DNA of 64,000 nucleotides from Halomonas sp. CUBES01 (GCF_020991005.1 NZ_JAJLLW010000002.1:62001-126000), one strand, 5' to 3'; positions 31,973-41,699 are shown, numbered from the stretch's first letter. Notes: generated by a model from the sequence alone, not told the origin. A program made the numbers and translations.

Positions 31973-32358
31973 AGCCCGCCCCCCAGCCAGGCGCCGACGG
32001 CGAGGGCGACAACCCCCAAGGTGACGGTGGTAATGATATTGGCTAGCGCCTTGCCGCCCTGGCCGCTTTCCCACAGGCCCAACGTCTGCAGGCTGAATGA
32101 CGAAACGGTGGTAAAACCACCGAGCAGCCCCACGGCGAGCATTAGCCAGGGGCCGCCCGTGGGCGCGACGCTATCGGTTGTGAGGGTGGCCGCCAGCCAG
32201 CCAAGCGCCAAGGCCCCTAGCAGGTTGACGGCCAGGGTGCCCCAGGGAAAGGCGCTGCCCAGCCATCGGGCGGCGAGCTGGGAAACGCCGACGCGTGCCA
32301 TGCCCCCAATGGCCCCGCCCACGGCTACCAGCGTAATGCTTGCCAAGCCCATGCCCAC
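31969..32358 (-). CDS. crcB: fluoride channel CrcB/Fluc, first subunit
   Basis: This 129-residue Fluc family protein has VAVGGAIGGMARVGVSQ near residue 11, FPWGTLAVNLLGALALGWL near residue 37, and GLLGGFTTVSSFSLQT near residue 76. The usual Thr-Thr-Phe-Ser is changed to Thr-Thr-Val-Ser, a difference from its partner gene that fits specialised subunits. The start is a GTG at 32358 with GGAGG seven bases upstream; an ATG two codons later is possible. The stop overlaps the second crcB start. No fluoride riboswitch was recognised in the 148-base gap to the divergent uspA gene. Confidence 0.9.
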   Translation of the reverse strand: MGMGLASITLVAVGGAIGGMARVGVSQLAARWLGSAFPWGTLAVNLLGALALGWLAATLTTDSVAPTGGPWLMLAVGLLGGFTTVSSFSLQTLGLWESGQGGKALANIITTVTLGVVALAVGAWLGGGL

Positions 32359-32506
32359 GGATTTACCTCCCTTGCCAGCGCAACCTGTTGGTTACCAAGC
32401 TTATCATGGGCCGCCGTTGGGGCGCTGTTGTCGGTGAACGACTTCGTGTAGAAAGGAAGGCGAATAACAACAATCCCTCGACTCGCCGTTCAAGGAGACG
32501 CACGCC

Positions 32507-33361
32507 ATGACTGACCATGTATTAGCGGCCGTTGATAGCTCACAGTTTTCCACCGGCGTCTGTGACTATGCGGAATGGGCCGCCCAGCGCCTTGATGCCC
32601 CACTGGCGTTTATCCATGTCATCGATAACCACCCGCAGATCTCGGAGCCTGACCTGACCGGCAACCTGGGCCTTGGCACCCGCGAGCATCTGCTCGAGAA
32701 GCTGTCCGACATCGAGGAGCAGCATGCCAAGCTGGCCCGCGAGCAAGGTCGGCTGTTGCTTGACGACGCCAAGCAGCGCGCCCTGCACGCGGGTATCGAG
32801 GCGCCGGCAACCATGCAGCGCAACGGCACGCTGGTGGAAACGCTGGTGGAGCAGGAAAATGACGTGCGGCTGCTGGTGGTCGGCAAGCGCGGTGAAACAG
32901 CGCACCAGGCCAGCGGGCATCTGGGCTCGAACCTCGAGCGCGTGGTGCGTGAAATGCATCGCCCGATTCTCATGGTGCCCAAGGCCTTTACGGCGCCCAG
33001 GGCGGTGATGATGGCCTTCGACGGCAGCAAGACGGCGCGTAAAGGCATCGAGATGCTGGCCAAGAGCCCGTTATTCAACGGCGTGACCTGCCATGTGGTG
33101 ATTGTCGGTGCGGAAACCGCCGAGCATCGCTCGCAGCTGGAATGGGCGCTGAGCACCCTTGAAACGGCGGGCCATGCCGCCGAAGGCGCGATTCGGGCGG
33201 GTGACGTCGAAGAAACGCTACGCGCCTACAAGGAAGAACGCGCCATCGATATGCTAGTGATGGGGGCCTACGGCCATTCGCGTATCCGTCACCTGCTGGT
33301 GGGCAGCACCACGACCGCGATGTTACGCAGAGCCCAACTGCCGGTGCTGATCCTGCGCTAG
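32507..33361 (+). CDS. tandem-domain universal stress protein, second copy
   Basis: This 284-residue protein is a paralogue of the one at 28341-29219, with the same two Usp domains (about 3-150 and 158-284) and blocks such as RNGTLVETLVE and HVVIVGAETAEHRSQLEWALSTL. The ATP motif G-x2-G-x9-GS is present in domain 2 (GAYGHSRIRHLLVGST). The N-terminus is shorter, starting directly at TDHVLAAVDSS. An AAGGAG precedes the ATG. It is divergent from the crcB pair and its stop is shared with the convergent MFS gene through CTAG, so no terminator separates them. Confidence 0.92.
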   Translation: MTDHVLAAVDSSQFSTGVCDYAEWAAQRLDAPLAFIHVIDNHPQISEPDLTGNLGLGTREHLLEKLSDIEEQHAKLAREQGRLLLDDAKQRALHAGIEAPATMQRNGTLVETLVEQENDVRLLVVGKRGETAHQASGHLGSNLERVVREMHRPILMVPKAFTAPRAVMMAFDGSKTARKGIEMLAKSPLFNGVTCHVVIVGAETAEHRSQLEWALSTLETAGHAAEGAIRAGDVEETLRAYKEERAIDMLVMGAYGHSRIRHLLVGSTTTAMLRRAQLPVLILR

Positions 33362-34551
33362 CGGCGTGGCGCTCGGCTAGCCACCTGCAGCACGCGCTGG
33401 GCCAGGCACCAGGCGGCGATGATAAACGCCAGCATCGTGGCAAGGATGGCCTGAAACGCCATGCCCGCGCTGAGCGCGAGCCCGATAGCGGCGGGGGCGA
33501 TGCCCGTGGAAAATACCATGGCGGCGCTGAGCGCCGAGCGTACGCGCCCCAGGTGCTCGATGCCCCACAGCTTGATCAACAGCCCCGATGCAATCAGCTC
33601 CTGGGCGCCCATGGCCAGTCCGCCGCCGACCATCAGCGCCCAGACGCTGGCGTCTCCGCCGACAAAGGCGGCAAACAGCATGGCACTTGCGTAAGGCAGC
33701 AGGTAGACGCGGGCCAGGCGTACCGGGCCGATCTTGTCGATCCAGCGGCCGCCGAGCAGCGCTCCCGGCAGCTTGGCGACGCCCATGCCGGCAAGCGCCA
33801 GCGCGTAGACGCCAAGCGAGCTGTCCAGGGACTCGGTCAGTTGGGCCTGGTAGATGAACAGCCCCGTCATGGTAATCGGCAGCGACATGAGTAGTGGCAA
33901 CAGGGCCCAGAAGCGTGGCTCGCGAAAAGGTCTCGGCCCCTGCAGATCGTGGTCGGCGGGTTTGTTACCCGGCGCGATGGACCACGGCGCGCTTATCAGC
34001 AGCAACAGCCACGGCAGGGCGAGTAGCGCACACAGCAGCCACCAGAAGGACTGCCAGCTGAGCCACACCAGCGTCGCGGCGACCAGCGGTGGCAGCAGCG
34101 CTTCGCCGAGCGGGATTCCCAGGCTGGCCAGTCCCATGGCCCGGCCGCGCAGCGTGGTGAATTCACGGGCGGCAAGGGTGTTGCCGAGGTGCGTCAGCAT
34201 GCCCTGCCCGCATAAACGCACCAGCCCGAGACCCAGCACGCCCAGCCCCCACCAGGGTGACAGCGTCATCAGCGCTACGCCGGCGAGCAGGGCAAGCAGT
34301 ATCGTTATCGCAAACCGGCGTGGGGCAACCCAGTCGATGGAGGGGCCCACGCGCAGCATGACACATCCCGCTGCCAGTGTTACCACGGTGTAGGCGGTAC
34401 CAAATTGCCCGGCACTCAGCTGCCAATGCGCGGCCAGCGGTGCCTGAAACAACCCCACAAAAAAACTTTGTCCCAGGCTTGAACTGAACATCGCCAAGAA
34501 CGCGATACTCAATACGCTGCGGTGGTCGCGCAGCAGGGTGCGGTAGCCCAT
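33358..34551 (-). CDS. MFS transporter
   Basis: This 397-residue inner-membrane protein of the major facilitator superfamily has twelve predicted helices in two halves around a cytoplasmic loop (about 190-215). The loop after helix 2 reads LRVGPSIDWVAPRRF, the position of the MFS motif A, and the region REFTTLRGRAMGLASLGIPLGE near residue 128 is typical of helix 4-5. The second half contains GGRWIDKIGPVRLAR near residue 267, a repeat of motif A. Substrate is not identifiable. Its stop codon overlaps that of uspA on the other strand. It is divergent from the DksA-like gene. Confidence 0.85.
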   Translation of the reverse strand: MGYRTLLRDHRSVLSIAFLAMFSSSLGQSFFVGLFQAPLAAHWQLSAGQFGTAYTVVTLAAGCVMLRVGPSIDWVAPRRFAITILLALLAGVALMTLSPWWGLGVLGLGLVRLCGQGMLTHLGNTLAAREFTTLRGRAMGLASLGIPLGEALLPPLVAATLVWLSWQSFWWLLCALLALPWLLLLISAPWSIAPGNKPADHDLQGPRPFREPRFWALLPLLMSLPITMTGLFIYQAQLTESLDSSLGVYALALAGMGVAKLPGALLGGRWIDKIGPVRLARVYLLPYASAMLFAAFVGGDASVWALMVGGGLAMGAQELIASGLLIKLWGIEHLGRVRSALSAAMVFSTGIAPAAIGLALSAGMAFQAILATMLAFIIAAWCLAQRVLQVASRAPRR

Positions 34552-34647
34552 GATGGCTTATCCTTTGCGAAACAAGCAGGCGGAGAAAACGCCCAAAAGG
34601 TAGTAATCCTGCTAAGTGTAACAGCAGATCATAAGGAGACGACGGTG

Positions 34648-34989
34648 ATGAACCATCCAGACATCGACGCGGCGGCCATGAAGACGCGGTTGTTGACCCT
34701 GCGTGAAACACTTCTTGACGAGAGCGCTGACAGTGCCGGAGCCCGGGATACCGTAACCCTCGACCAAACCTCGGTAGGCCGCCTGTCCCGGATGGACGCC
34801 CTGCAGGGTCAGGCGATGGCCAAGGCCGAAGAGGAGCGCCGCCAGTTGAACGTCACGCGCATCGCCGGTGCACTGCAACGTCTCGAGCAAGGGGGGTTCG
34901 GCGAATGTATCGAGTGCGGCGAGTGGATCAACGTCAAGCGCCTGGAAAGCGATCCGCTGGTACTCAAGTGTATCGACTGCGCCGAATAG
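34648..34989 (+). CDS. DksA/TraR-family zinc-finger protein
   Basis: This 113-residue protein has a helical N-terminal part (about 1-75, coiled-coil-like) and a C-terminal four-Cys zinc finger, CIECGEWINVKRLESDPLVLKCIDC (written here only as C-x2-C-x17-C-x2-C, residues about 86-110). It is shorter than DksA and resembles the YbiI/TraR group that binds the RNA polymerase secondary channel. The ATG at 34648 has AAGGAG at 34633-34638, with a GTG one codon earlier; the frame extends to 34522 inside the MFS gene's start. Whether it affects transcription with ppGpp or has another role cannot be told. Confidence 0.85.
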   Translation: MNHPDIDAAAMKTRLLTLRETLLDESADSAGARDTVTLDQTSVGRLSRMDALQGQAMAKAEEERRQLNVTRIAGALQRLEQGGFGECIECGEWINVKRLESDPLVLKCIDCAE

Positions 34990-35034
34990 TGCCGACCTGG
35001 CGGAGGCTGAGGCCGGCGACCACGCCTTGACCCG

Positions 35035-35895
35035 TCAGGTGATCTTGTTCACGGGGAAGCGCGTTTCGCGCAGGCTGTCCTTGATTTTCTTGAGGTGCGG
35101 CAGAAAATCCTCGCCGCGCCTGAGCGTCACGCCGGTGGCCAGGGCGTCGATCAGCGTCAACTGGATTACCCGCGAGGTCATCGGCATGTAATGGTCAGTG
35201 TCTTCCGGCGTGGCGACCTCCAGAGTGGCGGTACATTCCTGGGAAAGCGGTGAATCCGGCGCGGTAATGCCCAGCACCACCGCGCCCGCTTCGCGGGCGA
35301 CGCGAGCAATGTCGACCAGCTCGCGGGTGCGCCCGGTATAGGAAATGATCACCACCACATCGCCAGTGTGGCAGGCCGCCGCCACCATGCGTTGCATCAG
35401 CACATCGATATGCACCATGACCGGCAGGTTGAAACGGAAGAACTTGTGCTGGGCGTCCTGGGCCACCGCACCGGAGGCCCCAAGGCCGAAGAAGTGGATC
35501 TGCTTGGCCTGGGTCAGGTAGTCCACCATGCGCTCCACGGCGCCCATGTCGACCTCGCGCTGGGCCTCGTCCAGGGCGGCAATGGTGGCGCCGAAGATCT
35601 TGTGGGTGTACTGGGTAGCGGTATCGCCAGGCTCCACCGCGCGCGTCACGTAGGGGGTGCCGCCGGCCAGGCTCTGGGCCAGCTTGATCTTGAAATCCGG
35701 GTAACCTTTAGCACCGAAGTTACGGCAAAAACGGTTGACCGTAGGCTCGCTGACGCTTGCCGCTTGAGCCAGGCTGGCGATGCTCAGGCTGGTGGCGGCG
35801 GCCGGATCGTCGATAATCACGTTGGCGACTTTACGCTCCGAGCGGTTGAGGTCTTCCAGGCGTTCGCGTATCCGGGCTAGCAAATCGTGAGCCAT
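35035..35895 (-). CDS. hexR: HexR transcriptional regulator (RpiR family, SIS domain)
   Basis: This 286-residue RpiR-family repressor has an N-terminal helix-turn-helix domain (about 1-77, with [12 protein letters not shown] and [15 protein letters not shown]). A C-terminal SIS sugar-phosphate-binding domain follows (about 115-260, with [22 protein letters not shown] and [14 protein letters not shown]). The sequence is close to HexR, which represses glucose and Entner-Doudoroff genes and is released by KDPG. The ATG at 35895 overlaps the stop of the REC-EAL gene by one base, which argues for coupled translation. Finding HexR behind c-di-GMP signalling genes rather than next to zwf/edd is unusual. 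Confidence 0.93.
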   Translation of the reverse strand: MAHDLLARIRERLEDLNRSERKVANVIIDDPAAATSLSIASLAQAASVSEPTVNRFCRNFGAKGYPDFKIKLAQSLAGGTPYVTRAVEPGDTATQYTHKIFGATIAALDEAQREVDMGAVERMVDYLTQAKQIHFFGLGASGAVAQDAQHKFFRFNLPVMVHIDVLMQRMVAAACHTGDVVVIISYTGRTRELVDIARVAREAGAVVLGITAPDSPLSQECTATLEVATPEDTDHYMPMTSRVIQLTLIDALATGVTLRRGEDFLPHLKKIKDSLRETRFPVNKIT

Positions 35896-37652
35896 TAAAC
35901 GGTCTCCGTGGCAGTAGGTGGCAGGTGCGACTGCCAATGATCGCACCAATCAATAAAGTCGTCGGCCGCTAGCGGGCGTGAGTAATAGTAGCCCTGGGCG
36001 ATTTCACAGCCAATATGGCGTAAGTACTGGGCCTGGCCAGAGGTTTCAATGCCTTCGGCCACCACGTCACAGCCGACACTATGGGCGAGCTGGGTAATGG
36101 TGCGCGCCAGTTGGCGATCCACATCGCTTTCTTCCAGGTCCATCACGAAGGCACGATCGATCTTCAACGTCGAAAACGGCAGCGTCTTGATGTATGCCAG
36201 CGACGAATGGCCGGTGCCAAAATCGTCAATGGCGACGGCAATACTCGCCTGGCTGAGCTGCGCCAGTTGCTGACGGGCATTCTGCATGTCGCTCATCAGG
36301 CCGGACTCGGTGACTTCGATGGCGAAGAAATGAGGGGGAATCTGCCGCGCTGCCAGCTGGTGCAGCAGGCCATCGGCGAAATCCCGGCGAGCCAGCTGGC
36401 GAGCCGCCACGTTAACGGCTACATGGAAGTCATTGCCCATCACCTGCTGTTCGCGCCAGCGGGTGATGGTGCGCATGGCTTCTTCCATCACCCACTCGCC
36501 AATGGCGAAAATATCCCCGCTGGCTTCAGCCAGTGGTATGAACATGCCCGGGGAAATCTGCCCAAGCTCGGGGTGGTGCCAGCGCAGCAGTGCCTCGGCG
36601 CCGACGACACGCTGATCCATCAGCGATAGTTTGGGCTGAAAGGCGAGCGACATTTCACCCCGTTCGATAGCGCCGCGCAGGGCCTGCTGGACGTGCAGGC
36701 GATGGCGTTGCCGGGCCTCAAGGTCTTCATTGTAACACTGTACCTCAACGCTCTGACGGCCCGGTAGCGCCAGGGCGGCCATGTGTACCAGGCGCTCGGT
36801 ATCAAACGCGTCCCGGGCGCTGCTGATGCCGATCCGCGCCGCCAGGGGCAGCAGCATGCCGTCAAGCTGCTGGTCGTGCTCGAAGACGGCCAGCAAATGG
36901 TGGGCCAGCGTCAGCAGCTCACCGTCGTCATCGCTATTGCGGATCACCAGCAGTTCGCTGCCGCCCCACAAACCCAGGGTGTCGGTGTCGCTCAGGCGTT
37001 CGTTCAGGCGCTGGGCAATGTGCCGGAGGAGTCGCTCGGCAATCCGGTAGCCATGCAGCCGGATAACGTCGTCCAGGCGATCCAGGGCGATGAACAGAAG
37101 CCCCGTGGCCTTGCGCAGCGCGGCCGCCTCGTTGAGCGTCTGGGTCAGCCCGCGCCGATTGGGCAACAGGGTGATCGGGTCGGTGCGCGATTGACGGTTG
37201 AGCGCCCGGGTTCGCTTGCCCACCAAGCGTTCGAGGGAGTCGGCCTGCTGGTCGCGAATACGGAAGCGCTGCTCGACGCTCAGCACGTTGTGAATGCGCT
37301 GTATTACCTCGTCGTGCTGAAACGGCTTGGTGACGAAGTCGCGCACGCCCAGGGCCAGCGCGCGCTGCTTGGTGTCGTTATCGATTTGCGCCGTCAACAC
37401 GATCACCGGCGGCGCCTGACGCTCGAAGGCGTGATGCAGCCGTTCGATGACCGCGTAGCCGTCCAGGTGCGGCATGCGGATGTCCAGCAACAGCAGGTCG
37501 GGCAACTGCTGCTGGCAGTAGCCTACCACCTCCCGGGGGTCGCTGATGCCATGGCTATTGTCAAAGCCGTGGTCATCGAGCAAGTCGAGCATCAGCTCGA
37601 TATTGATCGGGTTGTCGTCAACAACCAGTATGTGTTTATCGTGAGATGTCAT
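35895..37652 (-). CDS. response regulator with degenerate GGDEF and EAL domains
   Basis: This 585-residue protein has a REC domain (about 1-125, phospho-acceptor Asp57 in [12 protein letters not shown]), a GGDEF domain (about 155-310) and an EAL domain (about 330-570). The GGDEF active site reads GGSEL, so cyclase activity is probably lost. The EAL domain keeps [28 protein letters not shown] and VVAEGIET, so c-di-GMP phosphodiesterase activity is likely. It starts with a four-base ATGA overlap behind the hybrid kinase gene and ends one base inside hexR. It is the natural phosphorylation partner of the kinase. Confidence 0.92.
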   Translation of the reverse strand: MTSHDKHILVVDDNPINIELMLDLLDDHGFDNSHGISDPREVVGYCQQQLPDLLLLDIRMPHLDGYAVIERLHHAFERQAPPVIVLTAQIDNDTKQRALALGVRDFVTKPFQHDEVIQRIHNVLSVEQRFRIRDQQADSLERLVGKRTRALNRQSRTDPITLLPNRRGLTQTLNEAAALRKATGLLFIALDRLDDVIRLHGYRIAERLLRHIAQRLNERLSDTDTLGLWGGSELLVIRNSDDDGELLTLAHHLLAVFEHDQQLDGMLLPLAARIGISSARDAFDTERLVHMAALALPGRQSVEVQCYNEDLEARQRHRLHVQQALRGAIERGEMSLAFQPKLSLMDQRVVGAEALLRWHHPELGQISPGMFIPLAEASGDIFAIGEWVMEEAMRTITRWREQQVMGNDFHVAVNVAARQLARRDFADGLLHQLAARQIPPHFFAIEVTESGLMSDMQNARQQLAQLSQASIAVAIDDFGTGHSSLAYIKTLPFSTLKIDRAFVMDLEESDVDRQLARTITQLAHSVGCDVVAEGIETSGQAQYLRHIGCEIAQGYYYSRPLAADDFIDWCDHWQSHLPPTATETV

Positions 37653-40255
37653 GGCTCCTGCCTGGTGGGCGCTCCCAGCAAATGGTGAAGGGTGTCGGAA
37701 AGCTGTGCAATATCGATGGGTTTTTTCAGGTAGTCATCAAACCCGGCGTTGAGGCCCTGTCTTACGTCGCGGGGCAGTGCGTTGGCCGAAAGGGCGATCA
37801 CCGGTAGATGCCGGTAGCGCGGATCCCGACGCAGATGGGCCAGCGCCTCATAGCCGCCCATGCCCGGCAGGTGGAGATCCATCAACACCACGGCGGGCCT
37901 CTCTGCCTGCAGCATGTCCAGCCCCAACTCGGCGCTTGACGCGGTGCGCAGGGTAATGCCCTCCATCGCGTCGACGATGTCTTCCATCAGGCGCTGATTG
38001 GCGGGGTTGTCCTCGATATACAGCAGCGTGGGCGACGATAGTGGCGCTGATGACGCGTCGGGCTGAGGTTCGCGTGGCGATGATGCAGCGGCCGGTGTCG
38101 CCACCGGCAGCGTGAACCAGAAGGTGGCACCCTGGCCCGGCTGACTGTCGACCCCGATCCGGCCGTGCATCTGTTCGACCAGCTCGCGGGTGATGGACAG
38201 GCCAATGCCGGTTCCTTCCACGGTGCTATCCTCGGCGTCGAGCCGGTTAAACGGCTCAAACAGCTCATCAAGGCGCGCGGGGTCGACGCCAGGCCCCGTA
38301 TCACGCACGCGAATCTTGATCTGCTCCTGCTGGTGCTCGGCACTGAGCTCGATACGTCCATGGGCGACGTTATATTTCATGGCGTTGGACAGCAGGTTGA
38401 GCAGGATCTGCTTGGTGCGCGTGTAGTCGGCATGCACACGCCAGGCGGCGTCGGGCAATGTGCAGCTCAGGGCAATGCCTGCGTTCTTAGTGCTCGCTTC
38501 CAGGGTGCTGCAGGCGTCGTCGAACACGCCGGCAAGCGAGATGGTTTCAATGGACAGCGATAGCTGGCGGGCCTCGATCTTGGCCAGATCCAGCACGTCG
38601 TTGATCAGGCTGAGCAGGTGCTGGCCGCTCTTCTCGATCTGGCGAACCTGTCGCTGCTGTTTGGCGTTGAGCGGCGTTCGCGTGTTGCTGGCGAGCAGCT
38701 GGGCAAAGCCCAGGATGGCGTTGAGCGGGGTGCGCAGCTCGTGGCTCATCGACGACAGAAAGTCGCTCTTGGCCTGGTTGGCCTGTTCCGCCTGATCGCG
38801 AGCCGCTGCCAGGTCCTGCATGACCTGTTCGCGCTCAGCCATCTGGCGGTACAGGTTGATCAGCAGCACGCAGGTGTCGGTGAAAGGCTGTAGCCAGTCC
38901 AGGAGGCCCCGGTTCAGCGGCTGGCGGCTGTTGGCGATGGCGTACATGCCGATCAGCTGACCGTGGCTGAAAATCGGCACGCCCAGGTAGTTATCAAACT
39001 GCACTTGTCCCAGTGGGAACTCGCTGCGCTGGGTCGACGCATTCACATTGTTGTCGATGACCACTTTACCCCGGGAAAAGACGCGGCCCAACAAAGAGTT
39101 AGGGTTCTTGAGCACCATGTCGCCGCTGGCCAGTTGCTCCATCACCTGTTGCGACTCGCTGCTCCACGACAGGTCGGTAATGGCATGCAGTTTCAGCGCA
39201 TTACCGGTGTCTCCCTGAATGACCTCGCCAATCAAGGCGTAGTCGCTGTCGGTCAGCTCGCGCAGGGCTTCCATGAGAAATATCCACAGCCGTTTGCCCG
39301 ACATCAGCGCTGGATAGTCGGTAATCCCCTGGTGCAATACCTTGAGCAGGCTCTGTTCCTTTTGGATGCGCTGGTTGGCGGCGTGGATCTGACGCAGGTC
39401 GGTCAGAATGCCGATAAACTCCGCTACCTGATGATGCTCATCGTCGATGGCGTTGACCGCCAGATGGACAGGCACGCGGTGGCCGGCCTTGTGTTGCGCC
39501 TCGACTTCGCGGCCGCGCCCCACCACCTGGGGACGCCCGCCGGCCAAAAACCGGGCGATGAAGCTGTCGTGCCGGTCGTGCAGGTCGGGAGGGGTCAGCA
39601 TTGCCACGTTGCGGCCGAGCACTTCATCCCGGGTGTAGCCGAGCAGCTTCAGGGCAAAGGGGTTGATGCCGAGCACCGTGCCGTCGCGGTTGATCCGCAC
39701 GATGCCGGTGGCGCTTTCGTTGAACAACGCTTCATAGCGGCGGGTGGTTTGCGCCAGGGTATAGCGCATCTGGTGCTGTCGCAGTAGCTCTTCTACCTGG
39801 CCTGCCAGGCTTTTCAACAGCCCCATGTCGCGCTCGCTGAATTCGCGGGGCTGGTGGTCGAGCAGGCACAGGCTACCCACGGCCAGCTGGTCGTGAGGGC
39901 GCAGCGGGTAGCCGGCGTAAAAGCGAATGTGGGGTGGCTCAACGACCAGCCGGTTGTCCATGAAGCGAACGTCACGATGTGTATCGGGCACGACCAGCGG
40001 CGCATCGGCGGTGATGGTATGGTCACAAAACGCGATGTCGCGCGGGGTCTGGCAGATGTCGAAGCCGGGGTGCGACTTGAACCACTGGCGTTGTTCGTCG
40101 AGCAGAGTAATCAGCGCAACGGGGACGTCAAACAGCTCCCGGGCAAGCTGAGCCAGCCGGTCGAAGGCCTCCTCGGCGGGCGTGTCCAGCACATGCAAGG
40201 CGTGCACCGCGGCCAGTCGCTGCGGCTCGTTGTCAGGGGGTGCTGATGCTGGCAT
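37649..40255 (-). CDS. hybrid sensor histidine kinase (GAF-PAS-GAF-HisKA-HATPase-REC)
   Basis: This 868-residue cytoplasmic sensor kinase has an N-terminal GAF domain (about 20-160), a PAS domain (165-290) and a second GAF domain (310-470). A HisKA domain carries phospho-His505 in MSHELRTPLN, followed by an HATPase domain (610-720, with LLNLLSNAMKYN and GTGIGLSI). The C-terminal REC domain (745-865) has its acceptor Asp in VVLMDLHLPGMGG. No membrane segment is seen, so the signal is intracellular. The gene overlaps the REC-EAL gene by four bases, so both should act in one pathway that lowers c-di-GMP. A GAF domain of the first type often binds a small molecule or chromophore; none can be assigned. 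Confidence 0.92.
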   Translation of the reverse strand: MPASAPPDNEPQRLAAVHALHVLDTPAEEAFDRLAQLARELFDVPVALITLLDEQRQWFKSHPGFDICQTPRDIAFCDHTITADAPLVVPDTHRDVRFMDNRLVVEPPHIRFYAGYPLRPHDQLAVGSLCLLDHQPREFSERDMGLLKSLAGQVEELLRQHQMRYTLAQTTRRYEALFNESATGIVRINRDGTVLGINPFALKLLGYTRDEVLGRNVAMLTPPDLHDRHDSFIARFLAGGRPQVVGRGREVEAQHKAGHRVPVHLAVNAIDDEHHQVAEFIGILTDLRQIHAANQRIQKEQSLLKVLHQGITDYPALMSGKRLWIFLMEALRELTDSDYALIGEVIQGDTGNALKLHAITDLSWSSESQQVMEQLASGDMVLKNPNSLLGRVFSRGKVVIDNNVNASTQRSEFPLGQVQFDNYLGVPIFSHGQLIGMYAIANSRQPLNRGLLDWLQPFTDTCVLLINLYRQMAEREQVMQDLAAARDQAEQANQAKSDFLSSMSHELRTPLNAILGFAQLLASNTRTPLNAKQQRQVRQIEKSGQHLLSLINDVLDLAKIEARQLSLSIETISLAGVFDDACSTLEASTKNAGIALSCTLPDAAWRVHADYTRTKQILLNLLSNAMKYNVAHGRIELSAEHQQEQIKIRVRDTGPGVDPARLDELFEPFNRLDAEDSTVEGTGIGLSITRELVEQMHGRIGVDSQPGQGATFWFTLPVATPAAASSPREPQPDASSAPLSSPTLLYIEDNPANQRLMEDIVDAMEGITLRTASSAELGLDMLQAERPAVVLMDLHLPGMGGYEALAHLRRDPRYRHLPVIALSANALPRDVRQGLNAGFDDYLKKPIDIAQLSDTLHHLLGAPTRQEP

Positions 40256-40553
40256 GGCCGCTCCGCGATTAAACGTATGTGTTAGTTATATCGGCCGAGA
40301 TTAGCATTGCTTAAGCCAGAGAGCGCATTTTCAGTGAACAGTGTCGTTGCGGGGACTAGCCGCGTGATCGGCGAGCGCTTTGGCGGATGGAAAAAACGGC
40401 GTAAGTAACTGAAACGGTAGAGCCGGCGTTAAAAGACGTGGCATGGCGTGCCCCCGTGATAGGCGCTTGTGGGCAGCGTTTCCCCTAGCGTAGAAGGGCA
40501 ACCGGCCAGCATAGTGTAGAGTCGTTCAATTAACCCAATGTACGGGAGATGCC
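40256..40553. other. intergenic region between hybrid kinase and GNAT gene
   Basis: These 298 bases separate divergent genes and hold no credible gene. A possible promoter for the kinase operon on the minus strand is TTAAGC (40309-40314) with TATAAC (40285-40290), 18 bases apart; the -35 match is weak. A GGGAG Shine-Dalgarno precedes the plus-strand gene. Confidence 0.4.
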
Positions 40554-41699
40554 ATGCCAGCTTCGCTATCGGTGGCGGTGATATCCACCATGGAGGCCGT
40601 ATCGGCCAGCCAGTGGGACGCGCTGGTGGATCCGGACCAGCCTTTTTTGCGTCACGCTTTTCTTCATGCGCTGGAGGCGAGCGGGTCGGTTAGCCCGGCG
40701 ACTGGCTGGCAGCCGTGCCATCTGACCGTATGGCAAGGCGCGCAGCTGGTCGGCGCCATGCCCCTCTATGAAAAGTCTCATTCCTACGGCGAGTATGTGT
40801 TTGACTGGGGGTGGGCCGATGCCTTTGAGCGCGCCGGGGGCGACTATTATCCCAAGGCGCTCAGCGCGATACCGTTTACCCCGGTGCCCGGCTCGCGCGC
40901 GCTGGTGGGGCCGGGCAACGATACGCAAGCGATTTACGCCGCGCTGGCCGAGGGCTGGCAAGCGCAGTGCCAGCGCCAGGGGTTGTCGAGCTGGCATCTG
41001 CTGTTTGCCGAGACGCCCGAGGTCGAGGCGTGGCAGGCGCAATGCCCGGCGCTGATCAGCCGAGAGGGCGTACAGTTTCAGTGGCGTGATACAGGCTTCG
41101 GTGATTTCGACGGCTTTCTTGCCGCGCTGACCTCCAAGCGTCGCAAGATGATCAAGCGCGAGCGCCGCCTGGTCGCCGAACAGGGCCTTGACATGGTGCG
41201 CTTGTCCGGCGAGCAGATCACCCCCGACGCCCTTGCGCATTTCTACCGCTGCTACGCGATTACCTATCAGGAGCGCGGTCGGCCGCCCTATCTGAACAAG
41301 GACTTTTTTGAGCGCCTCTACCGCGACATGCCCGACTCGCTGCTGCTCGTCCAGGCGCATCTCGACGGGCGACCGGTGGCGGCGGCGCTGTATTTTAAGG
41401 GTACCCGTACGCTTTACGGGCGCTACTGGGGTAGCGAGGTCATGGCCGACTGCCTGCATTTTGAGGCGTGCTATTACCAGGGCATAGAGGTGTGCCTCGC
41501 GCAGGGACTGACGCTGTTTGACCCCGGCACTCAGGGCGAGCACAAGCTGCTGCGCGGGTTTGCGCCGCAGCGCGTACGCTCCCTGCACTACCTTGCTCAT
41601 CCGGGCCTGGCCAATGCGGTGGCGACCTTTTGCCAGGATGAGGGGCGTCAGGTGGCGGCCTATCGTGAGGCCGCCTCCAGCGCCTTGCCGTATAAATGA
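40554..41699 (+). CDS. GNAT/FemAB-like acyltransferase (DUF482 family)
   Basis: This 381-residue cytoplasmic protein matches the DUF482/FemAB-like branch of the GNAT acyltransferase fold. It has an N-terminal GNAT half with FLRHAFLHALEASGS and MPLYEKSHSYGEYVFDWGWADAF. The second half contains KRRKMIKRERRLVAEQGL near residue 200, GRPVAAALYFKGTRTLYGRYWGS near residue 275, and a C-terminal DPGTQGEHKLLRGFAPQ near residue 323. Relatives are described as peptidoglycan-biosynthesis or aminoacyl-transfer-like proteins, but substrates are unproven. The ATG at 40554 has a GGGAG Shine-Dalgarno. It precedes ftsB but a weak terminator lies between. Confidence 0.85.
   Translation: MPASLSVAVISTMEAVSASQWDALVDPDQPFLRHAFLHALEASGSVSPATGWQPCHLTVWQGAQLVGAMPLYEKSHSYGEYVFDWGWADAFERAGGDYYPKALSAIPFTPVPGSRALVGPGNDTQAIYAALAEGWQAQCQRQGLSSWHLLFAETPEVEAWQAQCPALISREGVQFQWRDTGFGDFDGFLAALTSKRRKMIKRERRLVAEQGLDMVRLSGEQITPDALAHFYRCYAITYQERGRPPYLNKDFFERLYRDMPDSLLLVQAHLDGRPVAAALYFKGTRTLYGRYWGSEVMADCLHFEACYYQGIEVCLAQGLTLFDPGTQGEHKLLRGFAPQRVRSLHYLAHPGLANAVATFCQDEGRQVAAYREAASSALPYK

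Noticed and set aside
32359..32506. Possible fluoride riboswitch before the crcB pair
   Set aside because: I looked on the minus strand for the conserved pseudoknot segments of the crcB motif and could not find them in the right order.
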